Shown here piece by piece: positions 1 through 8,836 of a stretch of DNA of 64,000 bases (position 1 is the first letter of the stretch; every line of letters starts with the position of its first letter). Made by a program: the position numbers and the translations under genes. The notes beneath the pieces are model-generated. The model saw nothing but the letters and a program-made list of their open reading frames with translations, was not told where the DNA came from and ran no database searches. The DNA comes from UBA2821 sp902763335 (GTDB lineage Bacteria > Bacillota > Clostridia > Lachnospirales > Lachnospiraceae): the NCBI GenBank assembly GCA_052066835.1, contig JBQHRJ010000015.1; one strand, given 5' to 3'.

Positions 1-479
1 AGACAACAAAACCGGGAGAGATAGAAACAACAAAACCGGGAGAGATAGAAACAACAAAACCGGGAGAGATAGAAACAACAAAACCGGGAGAGATAGAAAC
101 AACAAAACCGGATGAAGTGGAGACAACAAAACCGGGAGAGATAGAAACAACAAAACCGGGAGAGATAGAGACAACAAAACCGGGAGAGATAGAAACAACA
201 AAACCGGGAGAGATAGAGACAACAAAACCGGGAGAGATAGAGACAACAAAACCGGGAGAGATAGAAACAACAAAACCGGGAGAGATAGAAACAACAAAAC
301 CGGGAGAGATAGAAACAACAAAACCGGGAGAGATAGAAACAACAAAACCGGGAGAGATAGAGACAACAAAACCGGGAGAGATAGAAACAACAAAACCGGG
401 AGAGATAGAAACAACAAAACCGGGAGAGATAGAGACAACAAAACCGGGAGAGATAGAAACAACAAAACCGGATGAAACG
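1..479 (+). repeat. 24-bp tandem repeat array encoding ETTKPGEI
   Basis: About 20 units of 24 bp run in frame with the surface-protein gene. Units differ mainly by the silent change gaa/gag at the first codon. Two units carry DE instead of GE (near 111-119 and 471-479) and divide the array into blocks, which suggests block duplication. The left end is outside the window. Confidence 0.95.
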
Positions 480-1049
480 GCAAACGATGTGAAAATAAAA
501 TATTTTAAGGCGTCTGTTTTAAGTGGCAGGGCACAAATAGGGGATAAAATAACATTAAAAGTTGTTACCAAGAATTCAGATAAAAATACTAAATATAAGT
601 TTGTTGCAAGGGCTTATGGAAAGAATTATGTTGTAAAAGCTTACAGTAATTCTAAAACTGTAAAATGGAAACCTAAAAAGGCCGGTAAATATACTATTGT
701 TGTATATGCAAAGAATGGAAGAAAGATTGTTAAGAAAAGTATAAAAAAATACCTTGTAAATGATGTGTTTAAGATAACGAAATTAAAAATAAATGGTGGA
801 AATGCGAAAAAAGTAAATGCCGGAAAGAAAGTTTTGTTAAATGTCAAGGCATCAGGCGGAACTAAACATTATAAGTATAAATATGTATACAAATATAAAG
901 GTAAAACTAAAAAAATAACTGCATTTTCTTCGGGAAGCAGTGTCAGATGGAAACCATTAAAGAAAGGTACATATACAATTATCGGATATGTTAAAGATAC
1001 TGGTACAGGGAAAGTAATAAAGAAGTCAATTAAAATTAAAGTTATATAA
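1..1049 (+). CDS. Repeat-rich surface protein, C-terminal part (5' end outside window)
   Basis: The frame is open from the window edge, so the true start lies upstream. The GTG at 117 is inside the repeat array and is unlikely to be the start. The first ~158 codons are tandem ETTKPGEI octapeptides. Two similar domains of ~90 residues follow, each ending in a 'WKP-KKAGKYTI-YAK' type strand; they resemble triple-tyrosine (Y_Y_Y) beta-sandwich domains of clostridial secreted proteins. No C-terminal LPXTG motif or membrane segment is present, so any anchor must be N-terminal. The Lys- and Tyr-rich, probably extracellular stalk-plus-domain layout suggests an envelope or adhesion role, which is inference. 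Confidence 0.75.
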   Translation, partial: TTKPGEIETTKPGEIETTKPGEIETTKPGEIETTKPDEVETTKPGEIETTKPGEIETTKPGEIETTKPGEIETTKPGEIETTKPGEIETTKPGEIETTKPGEIETTKPGEIETTKPGEIETTKPGEIETTKPGEIETTKPGEIETTKPGEIETTKPDETANDVKIKYFKASVLSGRAQIGDKITLKVVTKNSDKNTKYKFVARAYGKNYVVKAYSNSKTVKWKPKKAGKYTIVVYAKNGRKIVKKSIKKYLVNDVFKITKLKINGGNAKKVNAGKKVLLNVKASGGTKHYKYKYVYKYKGKTKKITAFSSGSSVRWKPLKKGTYTIIGYVKDTGTGKVIKKSIKIKVI

Positions 1050-1057
1050 AATATGAA

Positions 1058-1093
1058 AAGAGGCAGCCATCAGTTTATGATGGTTGCCTCTTT
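1058..1093 (+). terminator. Hairpin terminator after surface-protein gene
   Basis: Arms aagaggcagccatca and tgatggttgcctctt form a ~14-bp stem a few bases after the stop codon, followed by a short T-run. It could serve both strands because a fragment on the other strand ends nearby. Confidence 0.75.
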
Positions 1094-1105
1094 AAGTTGC
1101 GTTTA

Positions 1106-1517
1106 TTAATTTTTATTAGCAGAATTTTCGATATCATGTGCAATAGAAGAAATCTCCTCTAATTGTTCATGAGCAAATGATTCAATCATAGAAAGCTTTT
1201 CAGTGAAATTTTTGATATGCTTATTTATCTGTGCTAATGCTTTATCAACATCATTTGATAAAGTGCTGCTTGTTGTAGCCATATCACCCATCTCTTTGGC
1301 GACTACAGTGAAGCCACGACCTGCCTAGCCGCTTCGGGCAGCTTCTATTGATGCATTAAGAGCAAGTATTTTTGATTTGGATGCGTTCTGTCCGATTTTT
1401 TTAAGTAAGACAGCAGTATCTTCAAGATCACCATTAACCTGTTCATTAATATCGGTCATATTTTTTATCATGCCAAATAATTCATCGTATTTGTTGCTGA
1501 TATTAATAATAGAAGAG
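1106..1517 (-). pseudogene. Methyl-accepting chemotaxis protein, signalling-domain fragment
   Basis: On the minus strand the translation shows the MCP hairpin-tip signature ILALNASIEAARSG, then a TAG stop where the family has Glu/Asp, then AGRGFTVVAKEM. This is the cytoplasmic tip that binds CheA/CheW. The reading continues to the stop at 1106. Upstream coding ends near 1517, where recombinase sequence of the opposite strand begins. The sensor and membrane parts are absent from the window. The in-frame stop plus truncation make it a pseudogene. Confidence 0.85.
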
Positions 1518-1855
1518 CGATTCGCCAGACTAATTCAAAGATTGCGGATTTATACAAAGATGTTTCGGACGGCTTGATTGATGAAAACGATTATCTGTTG
1601 ATGAAAACTAAGTTTCTGAATGACAAGAAGCAGTTGGAGAGAGAAGAAAAACTTCTGTCAGATAAAATGAAGAAGACTTCTGATTCAGCAGGAAAATTAA
1701 GAGCAGCAGATTATCTGAAAAAGTGCAAAAAAGCAAAGAAACTGGATAGAAAAATGGTTGAAAGCTTTATTGAGTTAGTTACAATCAATGATGATAAAAG
1801 TATAGAAATAACATTTTCATGTTGTGATGAAATTCTGAGAAAACTGGAGGGATAA
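1513..1855 (+). pseudogene. Serine recombinase, C-terminal remnant
   Basis: The frame reads RRAIRQTNSKIADLYKDVSD and on to the stop. It corresponds to the coiled-coil tail of large serine recombinases, including the terminal 'FIELVTI.DDKSIEITF' type strand. The catalytic N-terminal domain is missing. It abuts the chemotaxis-receptor fragment on the left and is followed one base later by the next recombinase gene, the usual arrangement of tandem recombinase pairs in Lachnospiraceae elements. An internal ATG at 1574 gives a 93-codon ORF, but this is not a complete gene. Confidence 0.8.
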
Positions 1856-1856
1856 C

Positions 1857-3209
1857 ATGGTAAATACAGTAGCGATGTATATTAGATTATCCCTTGAGGA
1901 TACTGATGTGAAATCATCAGAAAAAAATGAAAGTAATAGTATTACCAATCAGAGAGATATGATTATGAGGTACATTCGTGATAACAAAGAGTTTTCGGAT
2001 TATTTAATTAAGGAGTATCTGGATGATGGATTTACAGGCAGAAACTTTGAAAGAGAAGGTTTTCAAAATCTTATTACGGCATGCAAGCAAGGATCTGTGC
2101 AGTGCATTATTGTAAAAGACTTCTCACGACTGGGTAGAAACTATGTTGAAGTTGGAAATTTGCTGGAACAATTATTTCCGTTCCTGGGTATAAGAGTTAT
2201 ATCAATAAATGACGGATATGATAGTAACTCTTTTGTTGGGCAGACAGGTGGCATTGATGTTGCTTTTAAAAATCTTGTATATAATCTATATAGCCGGGAT
2301 TTGTCACAAAAGGTTAAGGCTGCGGTAAATTCAAGAATGAAAAGAGGAGAAATTGCAAGAATACTTAATGATGAGCAGGTTCTTACACCGGCACTATATA
2401 AAAAGAAGAAGGGGTGTTCAAGAGATTGGGTTCCTAATGGAAATAAAGCTGGATGGACTAATACTATGATTGCAAAAATTATTCGTGATGAGCGATATGC
2501 GGGTAATATGGTGGCTCATAAGAAAGTTTATGAGTCTTTTGATTCAAAGCATCAAATTGAGGTTGATAAGTCTGAATGGATAGTTGTTGAAAATACACAC
2601 GAAGGTATTGTTTCGTATGATGAATTTGAGGCTGCAAATGCAAATATGCAGGGCAAACGTCAATCAAAGAAAGATAAGTGTTCATCAAGTAAAAACTATT
2701 CCGTTATTATCTGTCCGTACTGTGGGCTTAGATTAAGACCTGGAAAAGCGGAGTACAAGTATATGTATTGCAGTACAGGAAGGACAAATAGTAATAGTCC
2801 TTGTTCAAAGGTAAGGATAGAAAAAGAACTTGTTCAGAATGTCCTTGTAAAACTTGTAAGAAATCAGGCTAAAATAATGCTCACGGCAGAAGATTTGCTT
2901 AAGCAGAAAGCAAAAGAGTCTGAGTCGAAAAGAAATACAGAGAGCTTGATAAAAAGGTTGAGAGCTGAATTGAAAAGACTTGAAATAAATAAGGAAATTT
3001 CTGATTTGGAGAGGGAATTATTAGATAAACGAGTAGCGATAGCTGAAGAGAGTGACATCTGGGATATAAAAAAATATGTAAATCTGGATAAGTATGATAA
3101 AGAAATTATGGCAAGTCTGATTGAAAAAGCAATAGTAATTGATGAAAATACTGTTCAGGTAATATGGAAAAATCAAGATATGTACGATAAGGTTTTATCC
3201 AATTTATAA
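1857..3209 (+). CDS. Large serine recombinase with internal deletion, probably inactive
   Basis: The N-terminal resolvase domain (residues ~5-150) has the catalytic serine at S12 (YIRLSLED) and the 'KDFSRLGRN' motif. A zinc ribbon (CPYC ... C) lies near residues 285-320 and a coiled coil near 345-410. Between 'NSRMKRGE' and 'IARILND' about 50 residues are missing compared with the intact recombinases at 22766 and 49750; the lost part spans the GYKKDP...EEAA..VRRIF segment of the recombinase domain. The deletion is in frame, so the 450-residue ORF persists. Loss of part of the DNA-binding region makes activity unlikely. It directly follows another recombinase remnant. Confidence 0.8.
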   Translation: MVNTVAMYIRLSLEDTDVKSSEKNESNSITNQRDMIMRYIRDNKEFSDYLIKEYLDDGFTGRNFEREGFQNLITACKQGSVQCIIVKDFSRLGRNYVEVGNLLEQLFPFLGIRVISINDGYDSNSFVGQTGGIDVAFKNLVYNLYSRDLSQKVKAAVNSRMKRGEIARILNDEQVLTPALYKKKKGCSRDWVPNGNKAGWTNTMIAKIIRDERYAGNMVAHKKVYESFDSKHQIEVDKSEWIVVENTHEGIVSYDEFEAANANMQGKRQSKKDKCSSSKNYSVIICPYCGLRLRPGKAEYKYMYCSTGRTNSNSPCSKVRIEKELVQNVLVKLVRNQAKIMLTAEDLLKQKAKESESKRNTESLIKRLRAELKRLEINKEISDLERELLDKRVAIAEESDIWDIKKYVNLDKYDKEIMASLIEKAIVIDENTVQVIWKNQDMYDKVLSNL

Positions 3210-3267
3210 AAAATATGTGATATAATAAGAATGCTTGTTTAATGAGCATCGGGAAGGTTGTGAATGA

Positions 3268-3534
3268 ATGATTTATATTACTGGAGATACACATGGGAGT
3301 TTTGAGCGAGTTGAGAACTTTTGCCAAAGGTTTAATACAAAAAATGATGATATAATGATTATACTTGGAGATGCGGGAATAAATTTCAGTGGTCCACGAT
3401 ATGATCGATTAAAGAAACGTCAGCTTGAAGAATTGCCGATTACTATATTCGCCATTCATGGTAATCATGAACAGAGACCATTCACTATTGAATCATATAA
3501 AGAACAGGTGTGGAATGGTGGAATGTCTTATTAA
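3268..3534 (+). pseudogene. Metallophosphoesterase, N-terminal fragment
   Basis: The calcineurin-like phosphoesterase metal motifs GDTHG, GDAG and GNHE are all present in the first ~75 residues. The ORF stops after 88 codons, whereas family members are ~200-250 residues. The following sequence does not continue the family in any frame I examined and passes through an inverted repeat into a Fic-family 3' fragment. This suggests a deletion fused two unrelated gene remnants. The start ATG follows a weak GGAAGG site. Confidence 0.75.
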
Positions 3535-3545
3535 ATGGGCATTCC

Positions 3546-3578
3546 GGACAAAATGAAAAAAGTTAATTTTTTTTGTCC
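3546..3578. repeat. A/T-rich inverted repeat at a deletion scar
   Basis: Arms ggacaaaa and ttttgtcc enclose an A-run/T-run, giving a ~14-bp foldback. It lies exactly between the truncated phosphoesterase and the truncated Fic gene. It may be a terminator-like hairpin or a scar that helped the deletion. Confidence 0.55.
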
Positions 3579-3856
3579 CATCCTTGACATGAGCTGAAGG
3601 AAATGGACGAAGTACCAGAATATGGCTGGATTTAATGCTAAAGAAAGAATTGAACATGGTTGTTGACTGGAGTATGGTTGATAAAGAAGATTATCTGTTA
3701 GCGATGGAAAGAAGTCCGATTAAAGATATCGAAATTAAGTATATATTAAAGCAGGCGTTGACAGATAAGGTTGACGATCGGGAAGTGTATATGAAGGGAA
3801 TAGATCATAGCTATTATTATGAGGGTTATTCTGTATATAAAGCGAAAGATTTGTAA
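3579..3856 (+). pseudogene. Fic-family protein, C-terminal fragment
   Basis: The reading EGNGRSTRIWLDLMLKKEL is the second half of the Fic active-site motif HPFxxGNGR and the following helix, and the rest matches the Fic C-terminal region (ERSPIKDIEIKYIL). Fic domains usually transfer AMP to target proteins. The expected HPF part is broken: bases for His-Pro are visible, but a stop and frame change intervene just before EGNGR. An ATG at 3635 gives a 73-codon ORF, which lacks the catalytic motif. Confidence 0.7.
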
Positions 3857-3893
3857 ATGGAAATTTTTGATGATATAAATTTGGAGGACCAAA

Positions 3894-5882
3894 ATGGACA
3901 ATAATTCAATTTTCAAACTACACAGCGAGTATTCTCCCACAGGTGACCAGCCGCAGGCCATTGAGAAGCTGGTGAAGGGATTTAAGGAGGGTAATCAGTT
4001 TCAGACGCTTCTCGGTGTTACCGGATCAGGTAAAACATTTACTATGGCAAATGTTATTGCAAAACTGAACAAACCTACGCTTATTCTTGCCCACAATAAG
4101 ACGCTGGCTGCCCAGTTGTATGGTGAATTTAAGGAGTTTTTTCCTGAAAATGCGGTGGAATATTTTGTGTCCTATTATGATTATTATCAGCCGGAAGCAT
4201 ATGTACCGTCTACGGACACATACATTGAGAAGGATTCAGCCATAAATGATGAGATAGATAAATTGAGACATTCTGCCACAGCAGCCCTTTCAGAGAGAAA
4301 TGACGTGATTATCGTGTCCAGCGTGTCATGTATATATGGTCTTGGTAGTCCCATAGATTATCAGGAAATGGTTGTGTCGCTCAGACCGGGTATGATTAAG
4401 GACAGAGATGAAGTTATAAAGAAACTTATAGATATACAGTATACCAGAAATGATTTGGATTTTAAGCGTGGAAGTTTCAGGGTAAGAGGAGATACAGTAG
4501 AGATATTTCCGGCATCTTCAGGAGAAAATGCCATAAGAGTAGAGTTTTTTGGCGATGAAGTGGATAGAATAACAGAGGTGGACCCGCTTACAGGACATGT
4601 GAAATGTGCGTTGGAACACATAGCCATATTTCCGGCATCTCATTATGTTGTTTCAAAAGAGAAGATGGAAAAGGCGATAGTAGGTATAGAAGAGGAACTG
4701 AAAGAGAGAGTTGAGTATTTCAAGAGTGAGGATAAACTTTTAGAGGCGCAGAGAATATCAGAGAGAACAAATTTTGATATAGAAATGATGCGTGAGACAG
4801 GATTCTGCTCAGGTATAGAGAATTATTCAAGACATCTTGCCGGTCTGGCACCGGGACAGACACCGCATACACTGCTGGATTATTTTCCGGATGATTTTCT
4901 TATGATAGTGGACGAATCACATATCACCATACCGCAGGTAAGGGGAATGTATGCGGGAGACCAGTCGAGAAAGTCAACACTTGTAGATTATGGGTTCAGA
5001 CTTCCATCGGCTAAAGATAACAGACCGCTGAATTTTGAAGAATTTGAGAGCAAAATTGACCAGATGATGTTCGTGTCTGCCACGCCAAATGTGTATGAAG
5101 AGGAACATGAACTGGCGAGAGCAGAACAGATTATCAGACCTACGGGACTTCTTGATCCGAGAGTTGAAGTCAGACCGGTTTCGGGACAGGTGGATGACCT
5201 TATCGGTGAAGTGAATAAAGAGGTGACTAAGAAGAATAAAGTGCTTGTAACCACCCTTACGAAGAGAATGGCAGAGGATCTGACCGATTACATGAAAGAA
5301 AATGGAATCAGAGTGAAATATCTGCATTCGGATATAGATACACTTGAGCGTACAGAGATTATCAGAAATATGCGACTGGATGTATTTGATGTGCTTGTAG
5401 GTATCAACCTTTTGCGAGAGGGACTTGATATTCCGGAGATAACTCTGGTGGCAATACTCGATGCAGATAAGGAAGGTTTTCTGCGTTCTGAGACATCGCT
5501 TATACAGACGATAGGCAGGGCTGCGAGAAATTCAGAAGGACATGTTATAATGTATGCAGACAATATAACAGATTCCATGGATAAGGCAATAAAAGAAACT
5601 AACAGAAGACGTGAGATTCAGGAAAAATATAATGAGGAACATGGAATTACTCCGACTACGATTAAGAAGGCAGTCAGGGATCTTATAAGCATTTCCAAGG
5701 AGGCAGAATCTAAGACACAGATGCTTGAGAAAGATCCTGAATCCATGAGCAGGAAAGAGATAGAGCGTCTTGTTAAGAAACTTGAGAAGCAGATGAGAAA
5801 GGCTGCGGCAGATCTTGATTTTGAATCGGCAGCAGAACTCAGAGACCAGATGATGCAGCTTAAGAAACATATGGCTGATTAG
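3894..5882 (+). CDS. uvrB: Excinuclease ABC subunit B
   Basis: UvrB is the helicase-like damage-verification subunit of bacterial nucleotide excision repair. It is loaded by UvrA and recruits UvrC. The 662-residue length is typical. Visible features are Walker A GVTGSGKTF, the beta-hairpin tyrosines YYDYYQPEAYVP, the helicase motif DESH, the motif VI region QTIGRAARN, and a C-terminal UVR coiled coil (about 625-660) that contacts UvrC. Start ATG has GGAGG 8 bases upstream. uvrA follows 28 bases after the stop on the same strand, consistent with a uvrBA operon. Confidence 0.98.
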   Translation: MDNNSIFKLHSEYSPTGDQPQAIEKLVKGFKEGNQFQTLLGVTGSGKTFTMANVIAKLNKPTLILAHNKTLAAQLYGEFKEFFPENAVEYFVSYYDYYQPEAYVPSTDTYIEKDSAINDEIDKLRHSATAALSERNDVIIVSSVSCIYGLGSPIDYQEMVVSLRPGMIKDRDEVIKKLIDIQYTRNDLDFKRGSFRVRGDTVEIFPASSGENAIRVEFFGDEVDRITEVDPLTGHVKCALEHIAIFPASHYVVSKEKMEKAIVGIEEELKERVEYFKSEDKLLEAQRISERTNFDIEMMRETGFCSGIENYSRHLAGLAPGQTPHTLLDYFPDDFLMIVDESHITIPQVRGMYAGDQSRKSTLVDYGFRLPSAKDNRPLNFEEFESKIDQMMFVSATPNVYEEEHELARAEQIIRPTGLLDPRVEVRPVSGQVDDLIGEVNKEVTKKNKVLVTTLTKRMAEDLTDYMKENGIRVKYLHSDIDTLERTEIIRNMRLDVFDVLVGINLLREGLDIPEITLVAILDADKEGFLRSETSLIQTIGRAARNSEGHVIMYADNITDSMDKAIKETNRRREIQEKYNEEHGITPTTIKKAVRDLISISKEAESKTQMLEKDPESMSRKEIERLVKKLEKQMRKAAADLDFESAAELRDQMMQLKKHMAD

Positions 5883-5910
5883 ACATATATTGAAAGATGA
5901 GGTAAGGACA

Positions 5911-8754
5911 GTGTCAGAGGAAAATATCAGTAAAAAATATATACGGATAAGGGGAGCACATGAGCATAATCTTAAAGGGATAAATGTAGATATTCCAAGA
6001 GATAAATTTGTGGTATTGACGGGACTAAGCGGTTCAGGAAAGTCTTCACTAGCATTTGATACGATATACGCAGAGGGACAGAGAAGATATATGGAGTCAT
6101 TGTCATCATATGCCAGACAGTTCCTTGGACAGATGGAGAAGCCTGATGTGGAGAGTATCGAAGGACTTCCGCCGGCCATATCCATAGACCAGAAATCCAC
6201 AAACAGAAATCCGAGGTCTACGGTTGGAACTGTTACGGAAATATATGATTACTTCAGACTGCTGTATGCTAGAGTAGGTATACCTCATTGTCCGAAATGT
6301 GGTAAGGAGATAAAAAAACAGACCGTGGATCAGATGGTGGATCAGATAATGGAACTGCCGGAGAGGACCAAATTTCAGCTATTGGCACCGGTAGTGCGCG
6401 GTCGTAAAGGTGAGCATGTGAAAGTGCTGCAGCAGGCGAAGAAGAGCGGATTTGTCCGTGTCAGAATAGATGGCAACATGTATGAACTGTCTGAAGAGGT
6501 GAAACTTGAGAAGAATAAAAAACATAATATAGAGATAGTTGTTGACCGACTGGCTGTAAGGGAAGGTATAGAAAAGAGATTGTCGGATTCTATAGAAACT
6601 GTATTGAAACTGTCTGACGGACTGATGATAGTAGATGTGATAGACGGCGAGCCGATAAATTTCAGCCAGAGTTTTTCGTGTCCGGACTGCGGAATCAGTA
6701 TAGATGAGGTGCAGCCGAGAAGTTTCTCATTCAACAATCCATTTGGAGCGTGCCCGGTATGTGCCGGACTCGGATACAAGATGGAGTTTGATGTGGATCT
6801 GATGATACCTGATTATAGCGTCAGCTTAAATGACGGTGCAATAGTTTGTACCGGATGGCAGTCATCAAATAAAGAAGGAAGTTTCACACACGCAACACTT
6901 GAAGCTTTGGCAAGAGAATATAAATTTTCACTGGATACGCCATTTGGAGAATTGTCAGATGAGATACGTGACGTCATTATAAATGGTACTCATGGCAGAG
7001 AGGTGAAGGTGTATTATAAAGGGCAGCGTGGAGAAGGTGTATATGACGTTGCATTTGAAGGTCTTATAAAGAACATGCAGCGCAGATACCGTGAGACATT
7101 TTCAGATACAATGAAACAGGAGTACGAGCAGTATATGAAAATATCTGCCTGTGATGAGTGTAAGGGACAGAGACTTAAGAAGGAATCTCTGGCTGTTACG
7201 GTATCTGGCAAGAATATATTTGAGATTACTTCAATGCCTATACTGGAACTTCAGGATTATCTGAAAAATATTCACATTTCAGAGTATCAGCACAAGATTG
7301 GTGATGCAATATTAAAGGAAATAAACGGAAGAATAAGTTTCCTCGTAGATGTAGGGCTTGATTATCTCACACTGTCGAGGGCAACAGCCACATTGTCCGG
7401 TGGTGAGGCACAGAGAATAAGACTGGCAACGCAGATAGGTTCCGGTCTTGTCGGCGTGGCATATATACTTGATGAGCCGAGTATAGGACTTCACCAGAAG
7501 GATAATGACAAGCTTCTGGGGGCGATGCTTCATCTGCGTGACCTTGGCAATTCATTGATAGTAGTGGAGCATGATGAGGATACGATGAAAGCAGCTGATT
7601 ACATCGTGGATATAGGTCCGAGAGCCGGAGAACATGGCGGTGAGGTAGTAGCTGTGGGAACTGCCGAGGATATTATGAAAAATGAAAATTCTATAACCGG
7701 AGCATACTTAAGCGGACGAAAATTTATTCCGGTACCGTCTGAACGCAGAAAGCCGACGGGAACTATAAAGATAATAGGTGCAAGGCAGAACAATCTGAAA
7801 AACATTGATGTGGAGATTCCACTTGGAGTCATGACCTGTGTAACGGGTGTATCGGGTTCCGGTAAGAGTTCACTTATAAATGAAATATTATATAAATCCC
7901 TTGCCAAAAATCTGAACCGTGCGAGAACTATTCCGGGTGACCATGACAGGATAGAGGGCATGGAGCAGTTAGACAAGGTTATAGATATAGACCAGTCTCC
8001 TATCGGAAGAACACCGAGGTCGAATCCGGCAACATATACCGGAGTGTTTGATTTAATTAGGGATTTATTCGCTTCAACACCGGATGCAAAGGCGAAGGGC
8101 TACAAGAAGGGACGTTTCAGCTTCAATGTAAAAGGTGGCAGATGTGAGGCGTGCAGCGGTGACGGAATCATCAAGATAGAGATGCATTTCCTGCCGGATG
8201 TGTATGTGCCGTGTGAGGTGTGTGGCGGAAAGCGTTACAACAGAGAGACGCTGGAGGTTAAATATAAGGGCAAGAGCATTTACGATATACTTGACATGAC
8301 GGTGGAAGAAGCCGTGAAATTCTTCGAAAATGTACCTATGATACACAGAAGGATAAAGACATTGCAGGAGGTAGGTCTCGGATATATCAAGCTTGGTCAG
8401 CCGTCAACTACGTTATCCGGAGGAGAGGCACAGCGTATCAAACTGGCAACAGAGCTTAGCAAACGTGGAACGGGCAAGACCATATATGTCCTTGATGAGC
8501 CGACAACGGGACTTCATTTTGAGGACGTAAATAAGCTTGTGGAGATACTCAGGAAACTGTCTGACACTGGAAATACCGTGGTGGTAATAGAGCATAACCT
8601 TGATGTGATAAAGACAGCGGATTATATTATAGATATCGGTCCTGACGGTGGAGACAAGGGTGGAAGAGTGATAGCCAAAGGAACTCCGGAGCAGGTCGCA
8701 AAGAGTAAAAAGTCTTACACAGGTGAGTTTTTAAAGAAATATTTGAAGAAATAG
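5911..8754 (+). CDS. uvrA: Excinuclease ABC subunit A
   Basis: UvrA is the dimeric ABC-type damage sensor that loads UvrB. Two Walker A motifs (GLSGSGKSS and GVSGSGKSS) and two LSGGEAQR signatures are present. Zinc-binding Cys clusters CPKCG, CPDCG and CEAC...CEVCGG are in their expected places. The frame opens at a TTG at 5890, but I prefer the GTG at 5911, which has an AGG-rich site (gatgaggtaagg) directly before it. That start gives ~947 residues, normal for the family. Confidence 0.97.
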   Translation: MSEENISKKYIRIRGAHEHNLKGINVDIPRDKFVVLTGLSGSGKSSLAFDTIYAEGQRRYMESLSSYARQFLGQMEKPDVESIEGLPPAISIDQKSTNRNPRSTVGTVTEIYDYFRLLYARVGIPHCPKCGKEIKKQTVDQMVDQIMELPERTKFQLLAPVVRGRKGEHVKVLQQAKKSGFVRVRIDGNMYELSEEVKLEKNKKHNIEIVVDRLAVREGIEKRLSDSIETVLKLSDGLMIVDVIDGEPINFSQSFSCPDCGISIDEVQPRSFSFNNPFGACPVCAGLGYKMEFDVDLMIPDYSVSLNDGAIVCTGWQSSNKEGSFTHATLEALAREYKFSLDTPFGELSDEIRDVIINGTHGREVKVYYKGQRGEGVYDVAFEGLIKNMQRRYRETFSDTMKQEYEQYMKISACDECKGQRLKKESLAVTVSGKNIFEITSMPILELQDYLKNIHISEYQHKIGDAILKEINGRISFLVDVGLDYLTLSRATATLSGGEAQRIRLATQIGSGLVGVAYILDEPSIGLHQKDNDKLLGAMLHLRDLGNSLIVVEHDEDTMKAADYIVDIGPRAGEHGGEVVAVGTAEDIMKNENSITGAYLSGRKFIPVPSERRKPTGTIKIIGARQNNLKNIDVEIPLGVMTCVTGVSGSGKSSLINEILYKSLAKNLNRARTIPGDHDRIEGMEQLDKVIDIDQSPIGRTPRSNPATYTGVFDLIRDLFASTPDAKAKGYKKGRFSFNVKGGRCEACSGDGIIKIEMHFLPDVYVPCEVCGGKRYNRETLEVKYKGKSIYDILDMTVEEAVKFFENVPMIHRRIKTLQEVGLGYIKLGQPSTTLSGGEAQRIKLATELSKRGTGKTIYVLDEPTTGLHFEDVNKLVEILRKLSDTGNTVVVIEHNLDVIKTADYIIDIGPDGGDKGGRVIAKGTPEQVAKSKKSYTGEFLKKYLKK

Positions 8755-8755
8755 T

Positions 8756-8774
8756 CCTTGTCATAAAGACAAGG
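8756..8774 (+). terminator. Short hairpin after uvrA
   Basis: Arms ccttgtc and gacaagg pair around a 5-base loop immediately after the uvrA stop. There is no strong T-run, so termination may be weak. Confidence 0.4.
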
Positions 8775-8836
8775 CTACCTTATAATAAATATTGATAGTA
8801 TAAAGCTACGTTTATTACAAGCAGGAGGAATTGATA

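Noticed and set aside
117..119. GTG as start of the repeat protein
   Set aside because: It lies within the tandem array and the frame is open to the window edge, so the protein starts outside the window.
1..479. CRISPR or satellite repeat
   Set aside because: Units are contiguous without spacers and keep a protein frame continuous with downstream domains.
1377..1577. 66-codon plus-strand ORF
   Set aside because: It is the antisense of the chemotaxis-receptor fragment running into recombinase sequence in the wrong frame.
4974..5327. Minus-strand ORFs within uvrB, uvrA and guaA
   Set aside because: They are shadows of strongly conserved plus-strand genes, with no ribosome sites or family motifs.
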